DNA of 11,963 nucleotides from positions 1 through 11,963 of the forward strand of contig JAOXYB010048869.1 in assembly GCA_028565635.1 (NCBI GenBank). Reading direction: 5' to 3'. Below are positions 1-7,433 of this stretch, in pieces. Each line of letters starts with the position of its first letter. Position 1 is the first letter of the stretch. The notes under the pieces are model-generated. The model made no database searches and was not told the DNA's origin. It worked only from the letters and a program-made list of their open reading frames with translations. The position numbers and the translations under genes were made by a program. Source of the DNA: Phoronis ovalis. Lineage: Eukaryota; Phoronida; Phoronidae.

Positions 1-8
1 GTTGCTCA

Positions 9-375
9 CTTGAAAAAAAGTCGGGTACCCATGCTCGTCCGTAGGGTGCAAAATAAGCCCATAAACGGGAAGTGGAGGATCAAAATACCACCCCTAACTG
101 AGGGATTTTGCTGAAAAAGGTACCCTAAACGGGAAGTTTTCTCCGAAAAATTAACAACCAAAAAAAACGGTTCCCAAAAAAATCAACAACCAAAAAAAAA
201 CGTCGTCAAAACAAAATAATACACTAAATTTAAAAAAAAGCAATATGGTCAGCAATGTGGTTTTCCGCCAAAATCGACCCCTAAACGGGGTTCCCGAGAA
301 TCCCGTCGAACGGCGAAAAAGGTACCCCTTACCCTCGTTTTTTCGGACAAGCATGCGTACCCGACTTTTTTTAAG
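9..375. repeat. Inverted repeat pair, ~33-bp arms
   Basis: Positions 9-41 and the reverse complement of 344-375 align over 32-33 bases with one single-base gap and two substitutions. The shared core is AAAAAAAGTCGGGTAC followed by GCATGCTTGTCCG or CCATGCTCGTCCG. About 300 bases lie between the arms. The arms could be the ends of a small foldback element, or two copies of a dispersed repeat in opposite orientation. I see no clear target-site duplication. Confidence 0.6.
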
Positions 376-409
376 TAAGCCCCCGGGGGCCCAGGGCTCC
401 AAACCCTGA

Positions 410-765
410 CCCTGAAATACCCCCGGAATTGACAAAATACTTACCCTGAAATATCCTTGGCCCCAAATATTGTCTCCGTGCTGCCAGAAAAAAATGACAA
501 GCAAAAAAAAAAGGTCATTTCCACTCATATACGTCCAAAAATAAGGGACGGAACGTATCCTTTAAACGCTGTGGACGATCAGAATCTCCAATAAAATCAT
601 TTTGACCGAAATGCGTGACATTTGGCAACTGTGCCACTCTAAAATATCTTTAAAATCCCACCCTGAAATATCTCCTTGACGTGAAATACCCACCCTGAAA
701 TATCCCAGAAGTGAAAATACCCACTCCCTGAAATATCCTGGCAGCCCCAAAAAGCGACCCTGAAG
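410..765 (-). repeat. Degenerate 32-34 bp periodic repeat (CCCTGAAATATCC)
   Basis: The word CCCTGAAATA(TCC) starts at 410, 444, 661, 693 and 726, with a diverged copy (CCCTGAAG) at 758. Neighbouring copies are 32-34 bases apart within two clusters (410-456 and 661-765). On the minus strand the unit reads GGATATTTCAGGG, and because 33 bases equal 11 codons, one frame repeats a Gly-Tyr-Phe-Arg motif. Spacer similarity is limited (GTGAAATACCCAC at 681 and GTGAAAATACCCAC at 711). It is not a CRISPR array: the copies diverge, there are few of them, and the context is eukaryotic. Confidence 0.6.
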
Positions 766-776
766 TGCGGCACATG

Positions 777-784
777 TATATATA
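777..784 (-). promoter_or_regulatory. TATA-box-like site facing the 33-bp array
   Basis: An eight-base TATATATA lies in otherwise GC-balanced sequence (TCTATATATACATG on the minus strand). A start site about 30 bases downstream on that strand would fall near 750, at the edge of the periodic array, so it could be the core promoter of the repeat. This rests on sequence resemblance and spacing only, and such strings are common in AT-rich genomes. Confidence 0.2.
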
Positions 785-813
785 GACCGATGTAGGAAGC
801 ATCCCCCGGGGTT

Positions 814-1378
814 TCAACTACCTTTTTCGAATACTGAACTGATATTTTTCTGAAATCGGTGTTTCTAAAAACACCACAAACGCAACCCCCTTTTGAAAAA
901 GTGTCCCACGGCTCTGCTATTGTTATTCGTTAATCAAAATCTTGCGGCGACAACAGAGCACGTACATAAAGGCATGACAGGAGCAGTGGGCGGATTTATG
1001 CGACAGATTCCATCAACCCGGTATGAAAATAAAAATATAAATAATTCTGCCAACTAATTCTTTCGATCATGCAACTTTAATTCTTTAAAATAGTTTAAAT
1101 ACATTTTTTAAATATTTTTGAGATATCATTTAGCGCAAAATCTAGACATGTGATAAAGTGGTCTTGAACCTGATTATACTTTTACTCGTTGGTAAGTCAC
1201 GTCAGACATGTTTGTTTTGAAGGTCAAATTGAGCACGAATGGGATTGAAATATTAATATATTAATAGCATCAGCTTGATATTAAATCATAAATTTATGAT
1301 TTAATTTTTTTTTTGTTCTGCTGACTTTGAACTAGTACGGTGTAAATTATGCGAAACTAGTCCACTAGCAATACAATA
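814..1378. other. AT-rich non-coding stretch
   Basis: I see no gene or transposon remnant. GCTCTG at 910 and CAGAGC at 953 could form a weak 6-bp stem around a ~37-base loop. AT-rich palindromes lie at 1252-1265 (ATTAATATATTAAT) and 1280-1305, the latter followed by a run of T to 1314. Confidence 0.6.
1280..1305. repeat. 26-bp perfect palindrome
   Basis: The 26 bases equal their own reverse complement with no mismatch and no loop. Each 13-base half is ATTAAATCATAAA. It consists almost entirely of A and T and is joined to a T-run at 1305-1314. Such sequences can extrude as cruciforms. No function is implied. Confidence 0.85.
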
Positions 1379-2608
1379 CAGGCGCGGATAGAAGGGGGTT
1401 TCCACCGTTTTCTAGAACACGGTCACGAAATTTCTGGGAGAAAACATTCCATGAAGACCCTATGAACATCAGGTTTCTTGTTTCTTGGAAAACGGTCAAG
1501 GATTCTTGACCGTTTTCCTCAGCTTCGGAACGATTTCCTTGTTCCTTGTTCCTTGTTTGCATTACCCGTATGAGTTTCCATCAGCATATTTGAATGTACT
1601 GGGTATAATATATTAATGAGTGTTCGTACCACATGTATTCAATGATCCCGCATACCAAACTTAATCCGTCTCTTTAACAGCATTAGCAACGGTAAGATAA
1701 TAAAGCTTAATCATTTCGGTGATACGGGTGTGATCGGATGTGTGAAATTGAAATAACCATTGTAAATAATTCGGCGTTTTGTCAAACATATTAAATCAAA
1801 ATTCATGAGTCTAAAATAAACTCAAATATATCTTACAGATTGTTCAAACATCATATTATTATGTTATAACATAACATAACATGACATGTGTTGTTATTAT
1901 TTAAAGGAAATATCTCAAATGTTATAAAAATGGGAAATAACATAGAAATAACAAATTTAAAAATACGGAGCGAGAGAAAATTTATTTTCTGATAAAAATC
2001 AAGAACCAGGAATTAAGCTCAGATCCCAACACTAAAGCTACTGTAGCCAGCTCTCAGTCCCAGCTTCTCTAAAATAGCGGATGAAGTAAGAAATAAACGT
2101 TCCATTGCAAGTGTTCTTATAGCTTATGCTGTCACGTGACTCTAGTTATATATACATTTTGCAGATCTGAGAAACATTTTATTAGATTAGATGAGATTTT
2201 AGGGGTAAAATAAACGATGATTGAAATTTACAAACTGAATATTTTCCCTCAAAATCCTTGTTTCATAATTATTATTTAAATTTTTTAAATAGAATAAAAA
2301 ACTGAAAATATTTGTTTTCAACATTTTAAAAGAAATAAATTAATTAAAACGTGTCAAATATGTAATCTTAAAAAATAAATGTAAAGTTTCGTCGATAGGT
2401 CTTAACACAAAATAAAATCGCTAATAACCAAGTACCATCCCAGTATGCAAATATGAAGCACCTGAGATGGTAAGGACCTAGTTTGTTACATATAAATGTA
2501 GGCGTGTTTAAGGTAATCAAATTGCTATTTCTAAATGTAGATACCTACGTGGGAAGAAACGACACTAATTTAGAAAACGGTCACAACTTTACTCTGTATC
2601 CGCGCCTG
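1379..2608. mobile_element. Putative non-autonomous hAT-type DNA transposon (1.23 kb)
   Basis: The left end begins CAGGCGCGGATA at 1379, and the reverse complement of the right end, read from 2608, begins with the same 12 bases. After 13 bases on the left and 15 on the right, both ends share ACCGTTTTCTA (1404-1414 and 2571-2581, inverted). Terminal inverted repeats starting CAGGGGCGGAT or similar are typical of many animal hAT elements. The interior is AT-rich and shows no transposase ORF, so the element would be non-autonomous and rely on a transposase made elsewhere. The expected 8-bp target duplication is not visible: the flanks are ATACAATA and ATCATGTT. The ends may therefore be old, rearranged, or from two different copies. 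Confidence 0.5.
1487..1518. repeat. Perfect 14-bp stem-loop
   Basis: GGAAAACGGTCAAG at 1487-1500 pairs exactly with CTTGACCGTTTTCC at 1505-1518 around a GATT loop. The AAAACGGTCA word inside the stem recurs near the right end of the putative hAT-like element (from 2574), and its reverse complement overlaps the subterminal ACCGTTTTC of the left end. The hairpin may be a subterminal transposase-binding array or a leftover inverted duplication of the element end. Confidence 0.75.
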
Positions 2609-3358
2609 ATCATGTTATAGCGTACAACAGGTGATAATGTACCAAATTTAATGTTATCAGTAAAAACGTGGGTTGGTTTTCGATTGATAAAAGGAATTCC
2701 ATCAAGTATTTGATAAAGGACGGTCTACGTGTCACTTGTCTAGTAGTACCATTCAATATTTGCTTTTAGGGTGTTTGCTCTGACAAATATCATCATGGTA
2801 AAATATAAAAATCCCTGGCCTTCGGACTGCATATTGCATAAACATTATTTATGAAATACCTTTGGACAAAAAGTTGATAATGTGAAGTAGCTTATAATCT
2901 CAATGTACTTTTGAAAAGGTTGTAACAGTGACAAATAACCAAATATAAATTCCTACTAGAGCATGTTATTCATTCAGACCTAATACCCCACGTGGGACCC
3001 CGGTTCGAAACACACATATTTGGCAATATAAAATGGAATTGGCGTTTTAGCTTATTGCATGTTATTATGAAACTAAAATTTAGCAAATGGTAATTACTAA
3101 TAAATATAATCTTTTCGTTTTTAAAGTTTGTGGAATTCTAATTGCAACACTAATACAGCGATTAACAAGCTGAAAAAGAAAGCGCAGAATCTATATATGG
3201 CTTATAAAGAGTTGCATTCTTATACAAGTGTTAAATACATTTGGGTACCCTTACGATCAAAGTGGAGGCATAACAGCAATACTACTATTATTATGGTATC
3301 GAAAACTGTGTTTAAAATTGTAAATAATTTACTTAATATGACTTTTGATGGGGTATAT
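2609..3358. other. AT-rich non-coding stretch
   Basis: I see no recognisable gene. A 10-bp palindrome with an E-box core (CCCACGTGGG) lies at 2987-2996, followed by CCGGTTCGAAAC. That resembles a tRNA T-loop or B-box but has no pairing T-stem and no obvious A-box upstream. A 118-codon open frame beginning near 3128 lacks an ATG at its start, and its end runs into the repeat end at 3359; it shows no recognisable domain. Confidence 0.5.
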
Positions 3359-5297
3359 CAGCCCTACCTAACCACCGTAGACTCGAACTGTCAATCCGCA
3401 TTCTCACACATGTTTCCTACCATTCGAACCCATTTTCCGGGTTTCGCACCGAAATTCCTGCTGCTCGAACAGTCATTTCCGTAGACTCGTACAAGTAGCC
3501 AGGATTTGCAGATACTCGAACACTTGTCTAGTAGCAGGTCCGAGTCCCCGGAAATCTGTACGAGTTCCTGCCAATTTGTGTGGGTGTACGGAAACGACTA
3601 TTCGAGTAGCAGGATATGAGTGTCCTGGAAATGAATGACCGGAGGACAATTATTCCTAGTAATAAATATCCACTGGACATTTATTTCCAGGATTAAGAGG
3701 TTTTTTATTCCCGTATAAAAGAGAGTCCACAGGTTGGGAGTAGTTATCCGGATTGTGAAACATTTTGTGACTATTTCATGGGAACCAGTGTCCGGATCTG
3801 GGAATTATTGTCCAATTTGAAACTGATGCGTATACTGGATTCATATGTTTGACAATATATCGCTTATTAGTACCTTAGCAACAATTATATTTCTTTCATA
3901 TTGTATAATGTATATGAGAATTAATCACGTAAAATCGATGTTCCAAAAACGTGCCAGTAATTAAAATTTAGGGGTCTTTGGTCTTGTATCGCTTTGCACG
4001 AATTATATTGGTCTAGATCATGTGTAGATCGAAATCAAATTATCATCAGCTCCTTCCTAGTTTCGGCTAGACCAGTTATTCATACTTTACATTTTAAGTC
4101 ACATTATTTTAAAAGTAATCAGTAAGCAGGCCATTTTTGGGTAAAAACTCATCATGTTTTTCAAAATATAAACTTAGAAAAAAATGTTACTCCAACATCC
4201 CTGCAGATTCTAAGCAAAAATTATAATAAAAATTAATTTCCTACTGAGAAGTATAATAAATATCTCAGATTTTTCTAATGTTTCTTAGTTCTTACTTAAA
4301 TAATGTACTTCTAAAGATATAGGTGTCATAAATATGAAGCGTTTCTGGCAGTTAAATTTCATTAAAATTAATTATCGACCTATTTTTTTTAAATACTCGA
4401 AAGTGTAAAATGTGAATAACTTGTCCCGAACTGTATTATATATGCAACAGTATTATGTAACTGTACAACATATTATAGTTCATTTGATGAGAAGTCCTGA
4501 TGTGTCAAGATCTACTGCAGTTTAAAGTTTATTCGATTGGCCGATACATTAATTACTTCATCAGATGCGCAAAAACATGCCCCTAGGCAAGTCTTCACCA
4601 TTAAAAGAACCCAATGCATGACTAACGGTAAGTATTGGCCATTATTGACAAATTCCAGAAACCTAAACATTCTTGGTCAAACCTGCGGAAGGCGAGTTAC
4701 GGCCCATGCCAGTCCTAAAACAAAACAGCCTTTTCACTTGTGTTTGGTAGTAAGCATGATTACAAATATTAGCTTCAAGCAGTATTAGTTTGTACCTACT
4801 ATTCAAACTGTCTATAAATATTCCCCTGGGTGTCAAAGTTATAAATGTGAGAATTGTGCCCTTGAAAGAACCTTACTTCTTGCTATCCTATTAACTCTGT
4901 AGAGTAGAGTTTTATAAAGTTAAAATTAGAAGTATTGAAAATTAGAATGACAAGAATGATCAACGAACGTTGAAATATCCTGGAATTAGGAATAAATTTC
5001 TCCTCCGTTAAATGTTATTTCGGAAAACAGTAGCGTGGTGACAAGTATTCCTAGATGAATGTCCTCAAATGTTTTAATAACTTATTTTCACATTATATAA
5101 TTTAGCTAGTATTCTAAAAAAATTCTTTGCTGCTGTAAAGGAAGAGAATATCCGGGTGGGAATAAATGTCCGCCTTTGGTGGATACTCATTCGCGCTAGA
5201 CTCTTATTTCCTTTACACCGAAAAAAGGATTCGAATGGTAGGAAACAGGTGCGAGTGCGGACTGACAGTTCGAGTCTACGCTAGTTAGGTAGCGCTG
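3359..5297. mobile_element. Putative TIR element with ~80-bp ends (1.94 kb)
   Basis: The left end at 3359 starts CAGCCCTACCTAAC, and the reverse complement of the right end, read from 5297, starts CAGCGCTACCTAAC. The ends stay clearly alignable for about 80 bases, including exact shared words GTAGACTCGAACTGTCA and TGTTTCCTACCATTCGAA. A second inverted match occurs further in, with GGACATTTATT followed by CC near 3675 and its counterpart at about 5178-5190. The left arm therefore carries roughly 200 extra bases (about 3450-3660), rich in ACTCGAAC / CGAGT words. Homology stops outside both ends, and TATAT sits immediately outside each one (3354-3358 and 5298-5302), which could be a target-site duplication. 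No transposase ORF is visible, so the element would be non-autonomous. I cannot name the superfamily. Confidence 0.5.
3622..3693. repeat. Stem-loop inside the 3359-5297 element
   Basis: TCCTGGAAATGAATG at 3623-3637 matches the reverse complement of CATTTATTTCCAGGA at 3678-3692 at 14 of 15 positions, with a ~40-base loop. The loop again contains GGACAATTATTCCT, one of several variants of a GGACA-TTATTCC theme in this element. Confidence 0.6.
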
Positions 5298-5943
5298 TAT
5301 ATACATATTGGTTTAATAGTCATTTATGGTGGATGTATGTGAATGACCGGTGTGAATGCTATGAGCAAGGTGAATTCGAAAGGAAAGTGTAATGCCGCAA
5401 AGGGAAATACGCTGACAAATGTCGAAAAGTTAACCGTCAGGATGTGTCTGCATTTATAGCCCGATAAAAGCCGAAAAATGCTTTAAGCTTTACATTGTGG
5501 ACGTTTGCGCAAACAAATGGTCGCAAGATTTTATAATTTGTTTGTGAAAGTTATTTATATATAGTAAAGAATTTTACGTATGTCCTAGAATTAACAATGT
5601 ATTTTTTTGAGTTTATAAGCAATATTCAAAAAAGATGTATTCATAAATGAAATCCTAATTGAACAATTTTAACAAAACCTCAGCAGATGAAACTTTTGTT
5701 TCTGAAAACTGTTTTACTAAACCTAGATCCTGTATGACTTGTATGGTGTTTTATGCCATGATGTGACATGAATATCATAGGGATTATATTTATTTGTTCC
5801 CTCAGACACTCCAATAGTATTAAAAAATGGAAGCACCAATTATGTTTTCCAAAAAAATATAAGATTTTCAAATTCAAGATATTATCATATTTCAGCCAGA
5901 AAATTGTCATGTTTAGACTGAAAGTTAATTTGTTTTCAAGTAA
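5298..5943. other. AT-rich non-coding stretch
   Basis: I see no recognisable gene or repeat end here. Two short opposed open frames at about 5680-5974 encode AT-driven Lys/Ile/Phe-rich strings with no domain. The retroelement remnant begins just after this stretch, in a different frame. Confidence 0.5.
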
Positions 5944-6327
5944 CAATCAATGGGCGATGTCACAAAGGTTATGACAAAGTTGTTATCAGTTAAAATTTTG
6001 TCAACATCTAGTTGGGATGGAAAATTAAGTCTTTCTCCTCAATCTTTATCCGAAATTCAATTTTGGTAAATTTAAACGGTTTTCCAATTGCAACCGATAC
6101 CAATTAAACATACTGGTGTTGTTTACACAGATGCCAGTTCAAATGGAAAGGTTAGCCTCTCTTGCCCACATAAATATACATTATGATTTCAAACATGAGA
6201 TAGAAAAAATAATAACAGCGATTCGCCCAAATGTACCAACGAAATATGGAACTTCAAAGCATTATTTATTAATAACGCTAACGGCTTAGATGCCATTTCT
6301 CATCTTTACTGCAAGTTTAACATTTCA
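5944..6327 (+). pseudogene. DIRS-like retroelement RT/RNase H remnant
   Basis: Translation in one frame from 5944 gives GDVTKVMTKLL, then SSWDGKLSLSPQSLSEIQFW up to 6066, where a stop follows. The reading continues in another frame with NLNGFPIAT (6069-6095), then returns to the first frame with PIKHTGVVYTDASSNG (6100-6147). Further on are MELQSI (6246-6263, second frame) and NNANGLDAI (6271-6297, first frame). This order fits the region joining the end of the reverse transcriptase to RNase H in DIRS/tyrosine-recombinase-type retroelements: an SWD..L.LS...EI.FW block, an NG.PI block, the TDAS motif with the first catalytic Asp of RNase H, then a W/MEL.(A/S)I block and a DN.N block. At least two frameshifts, a stop, replacement of the usual residues after DASSNG, an Asn in place of the second motif's Asp, and an apparent deletion before NNAN show it is dead. 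The part up to 6150 is well supported and the extension to 6327 is tentative. No RT active site or recombinase is present nearby. Confidence 0.75.
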
Positions 6328-6370
6328 TAAAAGTTTGGTTTTTCAAAAGGCACTTTCCAAATTTGAAACT

Positions 6371-6434
6371 GGGTATATAAAACTCTTAGAGTTTTATATT
6401 AGCCAGGGTATATAAAACTCTTAAAGTTTTATAT
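6371..6434. repeat. Tandemly duplicated AT-rich palindrome, 35-bp period
   Basis: A 29-base unit starting GGGTATATAAAACTCTTA occurs at 6371-6399 and again at 6406-6434 with one mismatch. The first copy contains a near-perfect palindrome: ATATAAAACTCT (6375-6386), one central T, then AGAGTTTTATAT (6388-6399). The second copy keeps ten paired bases on each side. It could be a duplicated binding site, a cruciform-forming sequence, or a small transposon scar. Confidence 0.8.
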
Positions 6435-7019
6435 ATCCTTGACATTATTAAAATTTCTCAAGAGTACTTGACTTGCATTGTTTAGCTAGCATTTACAAAT
6501 TTAACAACGGCTATATTTCACTGATAATGGTTATATTCTGAAACATACTAGTAGTACTTTTGATTATTTAATTTGTTTACGTGAATTAGAACTAGGAAAT
6601 ATTTAATTTTGCTTGAAATTTTTAAAATATCAAATTTTGTATCTGGACAAATCCGAGATGGCCGCCATATTGGGCTCTGTTAAATTATGGGATGTTCTTA
6701 GATTATATTATTTAAAGCAAATAGATTAAGAATAAGTTAAAAGTAGTATCACACTACTCAGTACCGATGTATTCACTTAACATACATTTGAATTGTGTGT
6801 AAAAAAGAACGAAAGAATAAAATAGATGCTTTTCATGTTCACCGACTTTCTGAATATCATTCAAATCACCAAACGTGTACAATATTTGGGATTTCTGCTT
6901 TTTTGGGTTTCTACGTTTTCTTTCTTAAGTTCTTTCTTTCTTGTTTCTTTGTTTCTTTTTTCCAATTTTCAGCGAGCTGTATTTCGCATATGGCCAAAGG
7001 TAGAGACATGCCACTTAAC
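6435..7019. other. Non-coding stretch with a YY1-like site and a splice-acceptor-like tract
   Basis: No gene is recognisable. At 6895-6972 a long pyrimidine-rich tract ends in CCAATTTTCAG, which resembles a strong 3' splice site, but the sequence after 6972 gives no convincing exon and soon enters the AGGTCA repeat. Two overlapping open frames across this tract encode Phe/Leu/Ser-rich strings produced by the pyrimidine run. Confidence 0.45.
6661..6672 (-). promoter_or_regulatory. YY1-type motif (GCCGCCATATTG)
   Basis: The minus strand reads CAATATGGCGGC, an exact match to the animal YY1 consensus AANATGGCNGC. It stands out as a short GC-rich island in AT-rich DNA. There is no promoter or gene beside it, so it may be fortuitous or part of a dispersed repeat. 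Confidence 0.25.
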
Positions 7020-7433
7020 GTATGACATCTCTGGGGCAGGCCATTGTTGACCTTGAGGTCAAAAGGTCATTTAGAGGTCGAAAGTCAAATTTCTAAAACT
7101 GTTCACAGCATCCAAATATGATGTTACACAGAGACAATCTTGATGACCTTTTAGGCTATCTAGGTGCCAAAAGGCATATTTGCATCTTTCAATTAATATA
7201 TGGAGGAAATATGTCTAAATTAATGAACGGTTGGTCATACAGGCTTGAAGTTTGGCGTATGACATCCCAGGGTGAGGATAGTTGAATTTGAGATTCTTAG
7301 GTCATCTGGAGGTCAAGAGATCAAAATCTCCTAGTTGTGTGAAACTTTCAAAAATGGGACTTTCATGTCACTTGGAGGTCATTCAAAAGTATTGAGGCCT
7401 TTTGAGTTTAATAGAAACCAAAAAAAAAAAAAA
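7020..7433 (+). repeat. Diverged ~237-bp direct repeat rich in AGGTCA, ending in A14
   Basis: GTATGACATC at 7020 and GTATGACATC at 7257 begin two alignable blocks (about 7020-7094 and 7257-7332) with similar order of AGGTCAT, GGAGGTC or AGAGGTC, and TCAAA words. The first block contains TGACCT (7048), AGGTCA (7056), AGGTCA (7064) and AGGTCG (7075). The second has AGGTCA at 7299 and 7310, and a further copy lies at 7379. The pattern ends in a run of 14 A at 7420-7433. I recall similar TGACCT/AGGTCA-rich diverged repeats being common in mollusc genomes, but I cannot assign a family. Confidence 0.55.

Larger units (their letters stand above)
1..813. repeat. GC-richer composite repeat region
   Basis: This block is less AT-rich than the rest of the window and reuses a small set of words: GGTACCC, CCCTAAACGGGAAG or CCCCTAAACGGGG, GAAAAAGGTACCC, and CCCTGAAATATCC. 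The minus strand from 813 to about 148 is open in one frame except for a single TAA at 562-564, but this strand is T/G-rich, so stops are expected to be rare. The predicted peptide is low-complexity (Phe/Leu-rich at the end) and matches nothing I recognise. I read it as a non-coding or anciently coding dispersed repeat. The left edge is cut by the window start, and the right edge is set where these words stop and AT-rich sequence begins. Confidence 0.55.

Noticed and set aside
151-528. 125-codon minus-strand open frame in the GC-richer repeat
   Set aside because: Its length is explained by T/G-rich strand composition. The peptide has no domain, ends in a Phe/Leu-rich low-complexity run, and lies over the repeat.
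410-765. CRISPR-like regular spacing
   Set aside because: There are only six diverged copies in two clusters with similar spacers, in eukaryotic DNA with no cas genes.
1365-1562. 65-codon minus-strand open frame
   Set aside because: It covers the hAT-like left end and the perfect hairpin, and its peptide is simply their translation.
2996-3010. tRNA or SINE B-box-like GGTTCGAAAC
   Set aside because: The flanks do not pair as a T-stem, no A-box or cloverleaf is seen upstream, and there is no SINE tail.
3128-3484. 118-codon open frame
   Set aside because: It lacks an ATG at its start, has no recognisable domain, and its second half is translated transposon end.
4537-4788. 83-codon open frame
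   Set aside because: It starts at TTG, matches nothing I recognise, and lies inside a putative non-autonomous element. I do not take it as a transposase.
6895-6972. 3' splice site after a long pyrimidine tract
   Set aside because: The tract is striking, but no convincing exon or downstream donor follows, and the sequence enters a dispersed repeat within 50 bases.
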